Position numbers and translations under genes: made by a program
Shown here: piece after piece, positions 1 to 8,064 of the stretch
How the letters are laid out: each line of letters starts with the position of its first letter
Numbering within the stretch: position 1 is the stretch's first letter
Notes under the pieces: generated by a model
The model's database searches: none
Told to the model about the DNA's origin: nothing
The model's input: the letters and a program-made list of their open reading frames with translations, nothing else
NCBI GenBank assembly: GCA_016235665.1
Contig: JACRJI010000008.1
Location: forward strand, 1 to 64,000
Length of the DNA stretch: 64,000 bases
Origin: a candidate division TA06 bacterium
GTDB taxonomy: Bacteria > Edwardsbacteria > AC1 > EtOH8
Reading direction: 5' to 3'

Positions 1-27
1 AGTTTTAAGCGACGAGCTTTTTCTTTT

Positions 28-64
28 GGTTCTTTTCTTGTTGGCGGTACAAAAAGAAAAGAAC
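28..64. repeat. Imperfect palindrome (family H)
   Basis: Arms at 28-41 and 49-64 are near-complementary (left GGTTCTTTTCTTGT, right ACAAAAAGAAAAGAAC) around a short GC-rich loop. It lies in the non-coding 162 bases before the first gene. The right arm has three extra A residues. It could form a stable hairpin but lacks a clear terminator tail. No gene is visible in 1-162. Confidence 0.6.
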
Positions 65-162
65 ATAACCGGGTAAAATCTGCATTTTACCAAATCCACT
101 ATATTCTTTCTACTTTTCCTGATCAAGTTAGATAGTCATTAATATAAATCAGCAGGTAAATA

Positions 163-876
163 ATGGATAACATACTTTCATTCATAATGCCCAATCTTCC
201 GTTCCTGATATTCATCGGGGTTTTCCCCCTGATGCTCTACTTGGGCTATTTGGGCCGGCAGAAGCAGAAGGCCAAGATGAAGGACATCGCCATGAAGCTA
301 GGCCTGCAGTTAAGCGAGGGCCAGCTCTTCCAGCAAATGAACCGGCAGACCCAGGGCATTCACAACGCCCGGGACTTCAATACTTACCAGGCTTCCCAGA
401 AACTGGCCGGAAACAGTTTCCTAAGGGATCTGCTGGCCCTGGCATCCCCTTTGTCCCTGACCGGAAAATATAAGGGCTACGATGTCCGGATCACCGTGGT
501 CAAGCGGGACAAGACCACCTACACCGAATTCAAAACCGCTTTTCCCCGGCCGCTGGGCCTGGGGCTTAAGATCAACGCCAACAGCCTGCTGCTGAAACAA
601 TTCATCCTGGGACAGAAGGGCAAAGAGGTGCAGTCCGGCAACGAACCGTTCGACAAGAAGATCCAGGTCACCGGCAGCGATCCTCTGAAGATAAAGTACC
701 TGATGACCCTGGAAAACCAGCGGTCCCTGCTGGACCTCTTCTCCGCCCATCCCGCCGCCGCGGTGGACGACCAGGGGATCACCGTCAGCGTCCGGGGTTT
801 TGTTGACGATCACATGAAATGTTCGGCGGTGCTGGACAAGATGGCGGCGGCCGCCAAACATTTCAGCGGCAACTGA
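163..876 (+). CDS. Single-pass membrane protein of unknown function
   Basis: I do not recognise this 237-residue protein. It has one hydrophobic helix at about residues 9-28, directly followed by a basic stretch (RQKQKAKMK). That predicts an N-terminal membrane anchor with the rest in the cytoplasm. The remainder is a soluble mixed alpha/beta domain without Cys clusters or an obvious catalytic motif; a loose resemblance to membrane-anchored DUF3137-type proteins is possible but unproven. A weak AGGT precedes the ATG by 6 bases. The next gene begins 19 bases after the stop, so the two are probably cotranscribed. Confidence 0.75.
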   Translation: MDNILSFIMPNLPFLIFIGVFPLMLYLGYLGRQKQKAKMKDIAMKLGLQLSEGQLFQQMNRQTQGIHNARDFNTYQASQKLAGNSFLRDLLALASPLSLTGKYKGYDVRITVVKRDKTTYTEFKTAFPRPLGLGLKINANSLLLKQFILGQKGKEVQSGNEPFDKKIQVTGSDPLKIKYLMTLENQRSLLDLFSAHPAAAVDDQGITVSVRGFVDDHMKCSAVLDKMAAAAKHFSGN

Positions 877-895
877 AAGACTGCAAACTTTTAAA

Positions 896-2752
896 ATGCC
901 TGATACCTTTGCTAAAATAAAAGAGAAGCACATTCCCTGGCTGATCGCCCTGGTCATCTTGATCTTGTATGCCCCCGCCTTGCGGCATCAATATACTTAC
1001 ATGGATGATTACGGACTGATAGTCGAGAATTTTAAATTTACCGGGGACATCAAAAACATTCTTCAGGCCTTCACCCAGGACGCTTTCGGCGGCAAGGGGA
1101 CGATCTACCGTCCGCTGTTGACTGTTTCCTTTATGCTGGATGCGGTGTGGAGCGGGGTCCGGCCCTGGGGATACCATCTGACCAACATATTGCTGCATAT
1201 GGCCTGCTGCCTGCTGTTGTGCAAATTGCTAAAGATTTTGCTGTCACGGGCAGGTATTGCCGCCCTGTTCTCTTTGATCTTTGCCGTGCACCCGGCGTTG
1301 AACCAGGCCGTGGCCTGGATCCCGGGGAGGAACGACAGTCTGCTGGCATTGTTTGTACTGTCCTCGGCGCTGGCTTTCATCAGATATGTTGAAAACAGAA
1401 ACTGGCAATGGCTGGGGGCTTATCTTACACTAAGCCTGGCGGCTCTTTTAACCAAGGAAAGCGCGGTACTGCTGCCGCTGGTATTCATCCCGGTCTATGG
1501 ATATGTTCTGAAGCAAAAAGGAGATAGTTTCATCAAGCTCATGCCTTTGCTTTTGGGCTGGCTGGCCATTTTGGCTTTTTGGTATTATTTACGGAACATG
1601 GCTATGCCCGGGAATGTCCAAGTGTCTGGAATGACCTTCAACGGGTTTTACGAGAATGTTAACGGGATGCTGGGATATTTCGGCAAAATATTCTTTCCCT
1701 TCAACCTGGCGGCCATACCCGTCCCCGTTGATACCAACATCGCTTTGGGGATTGCGTCGGTGATCATGATAATCGCGCTTTTTGGCTGGAAGGGCATAAA
1801 TAACAAACCATTATTCATTCTGGGTCTGGCCTGGTACCTGATGTTCCTGCTGCCGTATATAGTAAGCTCCTCCGGTTATGCCAATTTTCTGGAGCAGAGG
1901 CTGTATCTGCCGATGGCCGGCCTGATGCTGATGCTGGGGCAGTCAAAGACACTGGCCAGCCTCGATCTTGGGAAAACGGTGCAAAAGTATCTGGCTGCCG
2001 GGCTGATCTTATTGCTGGCGGCCCTGTCGCTGGCGCACAACCGCAAATATCAGGACGGCAAAACATTCTGGGAGTATGCCGTAAAAACTTCGCCCAGGCT
2101 GTTCTATGCCCATGACATGCAGGGCAAGGTCCGGTTCCAGAATGGCGAATATGCCTCAGCGCTGGAATCGTTCCGGGAAGCCGCCCGGCTGAAGCCTGAT
2201 TATCAGCATGCCTATAACAACATGGGGATGGCCCTGTACTCGCTGGGCAATGTTGCCGAAGCTGAAATGCATTTTAAAAAGGCCCTGTCCATTGACCCCG
2301 GTTATGCCGAGGCCGCATCCAACCTGGGGATTCTTTACGCCGGCAAGGCCCGGATGGATTCTGCCCTGAAATATCAGATCCAGGCTTTTTATCTGGCACC
2401 CGATGATGAGAACTATGCCATAAACGCCGGGCGGTTGTGTTTACAGGCCGGATATGCCGACAGCGCGATCGCGGTCTATCAGGAAGCGTTGGGGCATCAA
2501 CCCGGGTCTTTCCAATTATTGAAAGAGCTGGGAACCTTGTATTTCAAGGGCGGCAGGCCGGCCGAGGCCAAAACAACACTGACCAAAGCCTATCTGGCAA
2601 GTCCAAAGGATCCCGCCATAGCTGGATACCTGGCCCTGCTGAGTTTCCGGGAAAAAGATTATTCAGCAGCTGTCAAATATTACGACCGGGCGGTGGAATT
2701 GGGGCAAAAAGCTGATCCCAGGATACTGGAAATACTGAAACCATACCGGTGA
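896..2752 (+). CDS. TMTC-like GT-C membrane glycosyltransferase with C-terminal TPR repeats
   Basis: The 618-residue protein has a multi-pass N-terminal part (about ten hydrophobic segments up to residue 385) and a C-terminal run of about six TPR units (residues 400-610). Seen motifs are an acidic DD pair in the first extracytoplasmic loop (D37-D38), YRPL at 71-74, HLTNILLH near 94-101 and an HP...AVAWIPGR segment in the fourth hydrophobic region. This set is typical of the TMTC/DUF1736-like GT-C family, whose characterised eukaryotic members are O-mannosyltransferases using lipid-linked sugar. Donor and acceptor here are unknown. The TPR part probably binds the protein acceptor or partners. 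The family call is fairly firm, the reaction is inferred. Confidence 0.8.
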   Translation: MPDTFAKIKEKHIPWLIALVILILYAPALRHQYTYMDDYGLIVENFKFTGDIKNILQAFTQDAFGGKGTIYRPLLTVSFMLDAVWSGVRPWGYHLTNILLHMACCLLLCKLLKILLSRAGIAALFSLIFAVHPALNQAVAWIPGRNDSLLALFVLSSALAFIRYVENRNWQWLGAYLTLSLAALLTKESAVLLPLVFIPVYGYVLKQKGDSFIKLMPLLLGWLAILAFWYYLRNMAMPGNVQVSGMTFNGFYENVNGMLGYFGKIFFPFNLAAIPVPVDTNIALGIASVIMIIALFGWKGINNKPLFILGLAWYLMFLLPYIVSSSGYANFLEQRLYLPMAGLMLMLGQSKTLASLDLGKTVQKYLAAGLILLLAALSLAHNRKYQDGKTFWEYAVKTSPRLFYAHDMQGKVRFQNGEYASALESFREAARLKPDYQHAYNNMGMALYSLGNVAEAEMHFKKALSIDPGYAEAASNLGILYAGKARMDSALKYQIQAFYLAPDDENYAINAGRLCLQAGYADSAIAVYQEALGHQPGSFQLLKELGTLYFKGGRPAEAKTTLTKAYLASPKDPAIAGYLALLSFREKDYSAAVKYYDRAVELGQKADPRILEILKPYR

Positions 2753-2783
2753 AGACAGTAAAACCTTGTTAAAATATTGATCA

Positions 2784-3875
2784 ATGCCTGAAATTATGAA
2801 AAAACTGATATTGCTGCTGTTTCTGACGGTCATTGTCTGTCTGAATGTAAACGCTGAGAACCAGGACAAAATCATTCTTCAGATCGATACTACCGGCACA
2901 ATCGCCAAGATCGCTTTGGACAATGGTCTTACCCCGGAAAAGCTGTTAAAGGGACTTAAGCTAAGGCCGGACCAGTCGCAGCAAACCATGGCCCAGGCCG
3001 GGATTCCCTTGGATAAAGTTCAAAAAGCGGTCCGCAAATTGAAGGTACTGCAGGCCACCGAGAAGGCCAAGGACTGGAAACAGATCGTATCCAAATTCGG
3101 GCTGTGGATACTGGCGCTCATTGGCGCCACTGCATTGCTGGTCAGAAATAAAGTATCCTCTAAACTCCAATTGTCATGGCTGGCCGGGACCGCCTTGTTG
3201 TTCGGCTTCATATACGGCAGCGATCCCAATCCCATGGGAACCATCAAGGACACCATCCTTCTGCTGGGGAAGGAGGGCGTGGTCTTTCCGCCCCGGATGG
3301 TTGCGGCTGTTGTTTTTCTGCTGATGGTATTCACCTCCAACAAGGCCATCTGTGGTTGGGGCTGTCATTTCGGGGCCCTGCAGGACCTTTTGCACTTCAC
3401 TCCTTTCAAGAAGTTCAAACTGCCGTTCTGGCTTACCAACAGCATCAGGTTGGCGGTGTTCGGCTCGGTCATTCTGCTGGCCTTTGCCTGGGGTCTGGAT
3501 TGGGTGGGAGAAATTGATCCTTTCAAGATATTCAACATCCGCACATGGGACATGGGTCTGGCCGGGCTGATATTCACGGCAGCGATCCTGCTGCTCAGCC
3601 TTTTCTTCTACCGCCCCTGGTGCCAGCTGTTCTGCCCCTTTGGACTGGCCGGCTGGCTGGTGGAGCAGATCAGCCTCCTGCACCCCCGGATAGACCGTCA
3701 GGGGTGCCTTAAGTGCCAGAAATGCATTCAGGTCTGTCCCACCCAGGCCATGAAGGGGATCTATCACGATAAAAAGTTCCGGGCCGATTGTTTTGCCTGC
3801 GGTGTGTGCATCAGCCAGTGCCCGGCTAAAGTAATAAACTGGAAACATCAATCCAGCCGCAAGGAGTTGAAATGA
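2784..3875 (+). CDS. NapH/YccM-like membrane protein with two 4Fe-4S clusters
   Basis: This 363-residue protein has a signal-like N terminus, a soluble segment (25-100), about five membrane helices (105-275) and a C-terminal di-cluster ferredoxin domain. The cluster ligands are Cys308/311/314/318 and Cys336/339/342/346, each in the CxxCxxCxxxCP pattern. Two further Cys pairs at helix ends (C190-x3-C194 and C280-x3-C284-P) match the NapH/NosR/CcoG type, which passes electrons between the quinone pool and extracytoplasmic reductases. The electron partner is not in the window. The soluble segment before the helices is unusual for NapH. ATG at 2796 is an alternative start that gives a cleaner signal peptide; neither start has a good ribosome site. 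The next gene starts on the ATGA overlap. Confidence 0.8.
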   Translation: MPEIMKKLILLLFLTVIVCLNVNAENQDKIILQIDTTGTIAKIALDNGLTPEKLLKGLKLRPDQSQQTMAQAGIPLDKVQKAVRKLKVLQATEKAKDWKQIVSKFGLWILALIGATALLVRNKVSSKLQLSWLAGTALLFGFIYGSDPNPMGTIKDTILLLGKEGVVFPPRMVAAVVFLLMVFTSNKAICGWGCHFGALQDLLHFTPFKKFKLPFWLTNSIRLAVFGSVILLAFAWGLDWVGEIDPFKIFNIRTWDMGLAGLIFTAAILLLSLFFYRPWCQLFCPFGLAGWLVEQISLLHPRIDRQGCLKCQKCIQVCPTQAMKGIYHDKKFRADCFACGVCISQCPAKVINWKHQSSRKELK

Positions 3876-4378
3876 AAAGAGCGATCCTGATCCTTTCATT
3901 GTGCCTGGCCCTGTTCGGCCTGACCCTGGCCCAAACCACCCAGCCGCTGTTCCTGATAGAGCGGACCAAGAACGTCAACAAGCTGTATTACGAGGCCAAC
4001 ATAGCCAAGAACGGCGAGATCAATGCCAAGGAACCGATCAAGGCCTTCTGGATAATGTGGGCCAAGGATTCCACCGGGAAGACCACCGAACCGCTGTCCT
4101 TCATCGAAAAGAAGATGGCCTACGGCTACAATGTGGAACCGGATCCCTCGGGCAAACATTACAATATGACACTCAAGCCTTTTAAGGAAAGACTGATCAA
4201 GATATCCCTGCTGAACGGGACCGCCCGGGCCGAGATGCTGATCAACGGCCAGCCAACGGTCTTCGAAAAGATGTACATCTATTCCAAGGGAGATTCCAAG
4301 CCGGATTCCATAAAGCTTTACGGTACTGAGATAGAGTCCGGTGCCAGGAAGTACGAACTGGTGATTCCCAAGAAATGA
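3872..4378 (+). CDS. Secreted DUF4833-type protein
   Basis: The 168-residue product begins with a signal peptide (MKRAILILSLCLALFGLTLA, cleavage near residue 20). The mature part contains an NKLYYEAN segment, a KAFWIMWAKD segment and a C-terminal sequence resembling DUF4833 domains as I remember them. The function of that family is unknown. The start codon overlaps the stop of the Fe-S protein gene by 4 bases, so the two are translationally coupled and may act together in the periplasm. An AAGGAG ribosome site lies 7 bases upstream. Confidence 0.65.
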   Translation: MKRAILILSLCLALFGLTLAQTTQPLFLIERTKNVNKLYYEANIAKNGEINAKEPIKAFWIMWAKDSTGKTTEPLSFIEKKMAYGYNVEPDPSGKHYNMTLKPFKERLIKISLLNGTARAEMLINGQPTVFEKMYIYSKGDSKPDSIKLYGTEIESGARKYELVIPKK

Positions 4379-4413
4379 TGATCTAAGTTACATACCGAAC
4401 TTATAAGGAAGCC

Positions 4414-4473
4414 AGGAATACAGGAAACTATTGTGGCTTTCAAAACTTAATCTTCATGGTTTCATGGATTCCT
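4414..4473. repeat. Imperfect intergenic palindrome (family C)
   Basis: Left arm 4414-4428 (AGGAATACAGGAAAC) pairs with right arm 4459-4473 (GTTTCATGGATTCCT) with two mismatches in 15. It fills most of the gap between the DUF4833 gene and era. Related sequences lie at 20686-20710 and 39280-39315. Confidence 0.6.
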
Positions 4474-4542
4474 AATTAAAAACGTCATTAGTTTTAGTCC
4501 TAGTAATATTATGAATTTGTTGAAAGTTCAGAAAGCGTTTAA

Positions 4543-5421
4543 ATGACCTTTAAATCCGGTTACGTGGCCCTGGCCGGGCGGCCCAATGTGGGAAAATCAA
4601 CCCTGCTCAACGCCCTGCTGGGCCAGAAGCTGGCGGCGGTCAGCCGCCGTCCCCAGACCACCCGTCAGAGGGTGCTGGGGATCATTTCCAGCGGCCAGCA
4701 CCAGGTTGTCCTGATGGACACTCCGGGCCTGCTGGATCCCCGCTATGCTATGCAGGACGCTCTGCTGAAGATCGCGGTCAATTCCATTTCCCAGTCGGAT
4801 GTCCTGGCCTTTCTGGTGGATGCCCAAAAGGGCTGGCATGACGAGGATTGGAATTATCTGCAAAAATACCGGCGCAAGAACACTATCGTGGTGCTGAACA
4901 AGATCGACGCGGTGCCAAAGGAGGGAGTGCTGGAACTGATCGCGCAGGTGAACCAGGCCACCGGGCTGGACCGGATATATCCCATCTCGGCCCTCAGGCA
5001 ATTCGGACTTAAGGAACTGGAAGCCGGTCTGATAGAACTGCTGCCGGAAGGCAAGCCGTTCTATCCCGATGAAATGGTGTCCGACCAGCCGGAGAAGTTC
5101 TTCGTGGCCGAGATCATCCGGGAAAAGATCTTTGAACTGTGCGGAGCCGAAGTGCCGTATGCCACCGCGGTGATAATTGACGAATTCAAGGAGCAGGAGG
5201 GACGTAAGGACGTGATCAAGGCCACCATCTGGGTGGAGAAGCAGTCTCAAAAGCCGATCCTGATAGGCCAGGGCGGCCATAAGGTCAAGGCCATCGGGAT
5301 CAATTCCAGGAGGGAGATAGAGGAGTTTTTGGACCGTCCGGTGTTCTTGGAGCTGTTTGTCAAGGTCAAGGAGAAATGGAGGAACAACGAGTCTGACATC
5401 AGGGAGCTGGGTCTCTCTTAA
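4543..5421 (+). CDS. era: GTPase Era
   Basis: Era is an essential GTPase that binds the 3' end of 16S rRNA and acts in 30S subunit assembly. The 292-residue product has the full set of motifs: P-loop GRPNVGKST (12-20), the RPQTTRQ switch I (36-42), DTPG (59-62), NKID (119-122) and SAL (149-151). A C-terminal KH domain follows, with GQGGHKVKAIG near 243-253. Length is normal. The start fits the usual Era N terminus although no clear ribosome site is visible. The gene is followed at once by a strong bidirectional terminator shared with the convergent mltG operon. Confidence 0.98.
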   Translation: MTFKSGYVALAGRPNVGKSTLLNALLGQKLAAVSRRPQTTRQRVLGIISSGQHQVVLMDTPGLLDPRYAMQDALLKIAVNSISQSDVLAFLVDAQKGWHDEDWNYLQKYRRKNTIVVLNKIDAVPKEGVLELIAQVNQATGLDRIYPISALRQFGLKELEAGLIELLPEGKPFYPDEMVSDQPEKFFVAEIIREKIFELCGAEVPYATAVIIDEFKEQEGRKDVIKATIWVEKQSQKPILIGQGGHKVKAIGINSRREIEEFLDRPVFLELFVKVKEKWRNNESDIRELGLS

Positions 5422-5429
5422 AATAGAAA

Positions 5430-5456
5430 AGCCCCGCAGTTTGCGGGGCTTTTTTA
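5430..5456. terminator. Bidirectional rho-independent terminator between era and mltG
   Basis: A perfect 9-bp stem (AGCCCCGCA, 5430-5438, with TGCGGGGCT, 5442-5450) and a 3-base loop is followed by a T run on the + strand. An A run precedes it, so the hairpin also ends transcripts from the convergent minus-strand operon. Confidence 0.95.
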
Positions 5457-5467
5457 TTTACTTTATG

Positions 5468-6472
5468 CTATTTTATCTGTATCCTGTTCTTGGCGTTTAT
5501 ATGCTCCCTCAAACTCTTGCTGAAAACATGACTGCCGTCCCCCTTGGCCACGAAGTACAGATATTCCGTCTTAGCAGGGAAAACGGCCGCTTCCAGCGAT
5601 TTTCGTCCGGGGTTGCAGATGGGGCCGGGAGGGAGACCGATCCGGCGGTAGGTGTTGTAAGGCGACTTGATCTCCAGGTCGGCGTAGGTCAGCCGGGTCT
5701 TTTTCCGCCGGGGAAGGATGTATTCAATGCTGGCGCAGGATTCCAAAGGTCTTCTCAGTCTCAAACGGTTGTAAAAGACCGAGGCCACCACCGCCCGTTC
5801 CGAGTCCACCCGGGCCTCAGCCTCAACCATCGAAGCCATGATCACCGCCTGGTGCAGGGTGCGCCGCTGTTTTTTAAGCTCCTGTTCCCATTCCGGGGGG
5901 ATCTGACGGCGGAATTGTTCCAGCATCAGGGAAGCGATCTTATCCGCCGGGGTCTCCCATTCAAAGGAGTAGGTGTCGGGGAAAAGATATCCTTCCATGT
6001 TTCGGGCCGGGATCCCCTGACCGTGGCAGAAGGCGGTGTCATTGAACTTTTCCAGCAGGGCGGAACTGTCGTTGCCGGTGGCGGATTGCAGCAGGCCGGC
6101 GATCTGAGCCATGGTCAACCCTTCGGGGATGGTCAGCATGTTGTAGATGTTCGCTCCCCGGTTCAGCTGTTGCAGGGCCTCCCAGGAAGACATCGGCCAT
6201 TCAAACTTATATCTTCCGGCCTTAAGGTGCTGGTTCAACCCCAGGACATAGGACAAAAGTTTGAAGCTGCGGGGGCTGCTGATCACGCCTTCCTGGTGCA
6301 GGTTATAGGCGATGCGGGTGGTGGATTGCCCCTTGGTGATGGTTATTATCCGGGCTTCCCAGCCGGTATCGCCGGCTGGGGAGACGAAGAACAGCAGATA
6401 GCCGGCGGTTCCCAGCACGACGACGGCCAGAAAAAGGGACAGTCCGGTGATGTGTTTTTTAGCTGACGGCAT
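5468..6472 (-). CDS. mltG: Endolytic murein transglycosylase MltG
   Basis: MltG cuts nascent glycan strands in the periplasm and sets their length. The 334-residue protein has one N-terminal membrane helix (9-30), a LysM-like part (40-115) and the YceG catalytic domain. Visible family motifs are EGYLFPDTY (160-168), S-M-V-E217-A-E219 carrying the catalytic Glu, SPYNTY..GLPPGPI (270-285) and the terminal GDGSH.FS..EH block. Length and order match the family. The gene is last in the nudix-ruvX-mltG set and its start overlaps the end of ruvX by 14 bases, which implies coupled translation. Confidence 0.95.
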   Translation of the reverse strand: MPSAKKHITGLSLFLAVVVLGTAGYLLFFVSPAGDTGWEARIITITKGQSTTRIAYNLHQEGVISSPRSFKLLSYVLGLNQHLKAGRYKFEWPMSSWEALQQLNRGANIYNMLTIPEGLTMAQIAGLLQSATGNDSSALLEKFNDTAFCHGQGIPARNMEGYLFPDTYSFEWETPADKIASLMLEQFRRQIPPEWEQELKKQRRTLHQAVIMASMVEAEARVDSERAVVASVFYNRLRLRRPLESCASIEYILPRRKKTRLTYADLEIKSPYNTYRRIGLPPGPICNPGRKSLEAAVFPAKTEYLYFVAKGDGSHVFSKSLREHINAKNRIQIK

Positions 6473-6896
6473 GGTCTTTCAAAAAATCGGTAAGAATTAT
6501 GGTGGCGGCCGTTTTGTCAAGAAGTTGTTTGTTGTTCTTAAACTTTATCCCGGACTGGTGCAGGCTTTGCTGTGCGATCTTGCTGGTGAACCTTTCATCA
6601 TACAGATGAATGGGTATCCCCAGGTATTTCTCCAAGAAAGTCCTGGTCTCGTCTACCATTTTACTGAGGTCGGTAGGGGAGCCGTCCAGGTGGGACGGTT
6701 TGCCCAGCACGATGGCGGTGATGGGGAACCGCTGCTGATAATCTTTTATTTTAGCAAGCAGGTCCTGCCGTCCCCGGATCTCAAAGCATTCCAGCCCCTG
6801 GGCTGTGATGCCCAGTTCGTCGCTGACGGCGGAGCCCACCCGGCGCTTGCCCAGGTCCAGGGCCAGCACCCGGCCCTTAGGTTTTGATACCGGCAT
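6459..6896 (-). CDS. ruvX: RuvX/YqgF Holliday-junction-resolvase-like nuclease
   Basis: This 145-residue protein has the RNase H fold of YqgF/RuvX. It starts with the LALDLGKRRVGSAVSD block holding the first catalytic Asp. The VLGKPSHLDGS segment, the LYDERFTSK segment with a conserved acidic residue and the C-terminal DKTAATIIL follow. The family processes the 5' end of pre-16S rRNA and has been linked to recombination. The start overlaps the preceding nudix gene by 20 bases. The yqgF-mltG pair is a common gene neighbourhood. Confidence 0.93.
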   Translation of the reverse strand: MPVSKPKGRVLALDLGKRRVGSAVSDELGITAQGLECFEIRGRQDLLAKIKDYQQRFPITAIVLGKPSHLDGSPTDLSKMVDETRTFLEKYLGIPIHLYDERFTSKIAQQSLHQSGIKFKNNKQLLDKTAATIILTDFLKDHAVS

Positions 6897-7383
6897 ATCG
6901 GCAAAAATCCTTGATGGCTTGGGTATGGGCTTTGAAGGCGATATTCTTGGGCAGCTTGTCCAAGGGGAAGAGTTTTATGGCGCTGGCATCATCCCCGGCC
7001 CGGCATTCATCACCGGAGGGAAGCCCCAGGTAGACTATCAGGACGGCATGGGTGCGGGGGTCGTCGGTCCCGCTGTACACCCCGATCAATTCGCCCGCCT
7101 TGATCCTAAGCCCGGTCTCTTCCAGGATCTCCCGCCGGGCGCAGGCCTTGGGCGATTCCCCGTATTCCATGAAACCGGCCGGCAGGCACCAGTCTCCGCG
7201 GTAGGGTTCATATTTGCGCCGGACCAGCAGCAGTCTGCCTTTGATCAATATTATGCATCCGGCCGCCGGAGCCGGGTTGCGGTAATAGACAAAGCCGCAG
7301 GCCGGGCAGTTTTGGCGCTGGTGCCCGTCAATCTTGGTCTTCTTTAGCGTTCCGCCGCAGCCGGGGCAATGCTTATAGATCAT
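6877..7383 (-). CDS. NUDIX hydrolase with N-terminal zinc ribbon
   Basis: The 168-residue protein begins with a zinc ribbon (Cys6, Cys9, Cys26, Cys29) followed by a Nudix domain. The Nudix box is complete: G70, E76, R84-E85, E88-E89 and G91, with the usual spacing. Zinc-ribbon Nudix proteins include NADH pyrophosphatase (NudC) and smaller ADP-ribose/NADH hydrolases; the short length and lack of the NudC N-terminal domain leave the substrate open. The gene starts just downstream of the rpmB terminator and leads the nudix-ruvX-mltG group. Confidence 0.88.
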   Translation of the reverse strand: MIYKHCPGCGGTLKKTKIDGHQRQNCPACGFVYYRNPAPAAGCIILIKGRLLLVRRKYEPYRGDWCLPAGFMEYGESPKACARREILEETGLRIKAGELIGVYSGTDDPRTHAVLIVYLGLPSGDECRAGDDASAIKLFPLDKLPKNIAFKAHTQAIKDFCRYAGIKT

Positions 7384-7409
7384 ATTTTCTTAATAATGGA
7401 TAGTATTGT

Positions 7410-7446
7410 AAAAAAAGGCTGCGGTATTTTTTCCGGCAGCCTTTTA
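7410..7446 (-). terminator. Rho-independent terminator after rpmB
   Basis: Read on the minus strand, an AAGGCTGCCGG arm pairs with CCGCAGCCTT (one bulged C) around an A-rich loop and runs into seven T residues. It closes the long ribosomal-protein operon and separates it from the nudix gene. Confidence 0.85.
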
Positions 7447-7462
7447 AAGGTAGGGGCAAGGT

Positions 7463-7657
7463 CTATTTTGCTTTCTTTTGAACTTTACCGGAGCGCAGGC
7501 AGCGGGTGCAGACCTCTATTTTTTTGGTCTTGCCGTCCACCGAAGCGTGAACGGTATGCAGGTTGGGGTTCCAGCGCCTGGGTCCCACGTTGTGGGCATG
7601 GCTGACGGTATGGCCGAAGCTGACTCCCTTGCCGCAGATCTCGCAAATGTTACCCAA
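7463..7657 (-). CDS. rpmB: 50S ribosomal protein L28
   Basis: This 64-residue protein is L28 of the large ribosomal subunit. It opens with a MGNICEICGKG zinc-binding pair and contains the conserved RRWNPNL segment and a second pair (CTRC), so it is the Cys-containing, zinc-binding form. Length is normal. An AGGAGA ribosome site precedes the ATG. It is the last gene of the minus-strand translation operon and is followed by a terminator. Confidence 0.97.
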   Translation of the reverse strand: MGNICEICGKGVSFGHTVSHAHNVGPRRWNPNLHTVHASVDGKTKKIEVCTRCLRSGKVQKKAK

Positions 7658-7692
7658 TGTATCTCTCCTTGTTTAAAAAATTACGATGAAAA

Positions 7693-8046
7693 CTATACTG
7701 CCGGCCAGTATAAAAACCGTCCGCAGTTGCCGCAGTTGGTGATGGTCTGATTCCTTTTGACATTGGTGGCCTGGGAAGTGGGCATCATGATGTAACAGCC
7801 GCAACAAACCCCGTTGATGACCGGCACCACCGGGCGTCCGTATTTCTGTTTGAGCTTTTTATAGCGGTTCAGGATCTCGGGATCCACCTGTTTTTCAACC
7901 TCGGACAGCGCTTTATTAAGGTGCTCCTGGCTGGCCTCGATCTTAAAACCCATAGCTTCCTGTTTGTTGGCCTCTTCGGTGGATTCCTTGATCATCAGTT
8001 CCAGGTCGTGCAGGGTTACCAGCAGCTCCAGTTGAGGGTGTATCAT
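7693..8046 (-). CDS. C4-type zinc-ribbon protein with coiled coil
   Basis: The 117-residue product has a charged helical, probably coiled-coil N-terminal part (residues 5-70) and a C-terminal treble of Cys pairs (CCGC at about 82-85 and CGNC at about 106-109). This matches the short C-terminal zinc-ribbon half of the CT398/YbgI-neighbour type of C4 zinc-ribbon proteins, here without the long N-terminal coiled coil. Function is unknown; nucleic-acid or protein binding is a guess. It sits 18 bases downstream of the PTS IIA-like gene and 35 bases before rpmB, within the operon. Confidence 0.75.
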   Translation of the reverse strand: MIHPQLELLVTLHDLELMIKESTEEANKQEAMGFKIEASQEHLNKALSEVEKQVDPEILNRYKKLKQKYGRPVVPVINGVCCGCYIMMPTSQATNVKRNQTITNCGNCGRFLYWPAV

Positions 8047-8064
8047 TTTATCAGCTTCCGTGTT

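Noticed and set aside
5357-6466. 369-codon open frame on the plus strand
   Set aside because: It lies antisense to mltG, crosses the era end and the bidirectional terminator, and its product has no recognisable domain.
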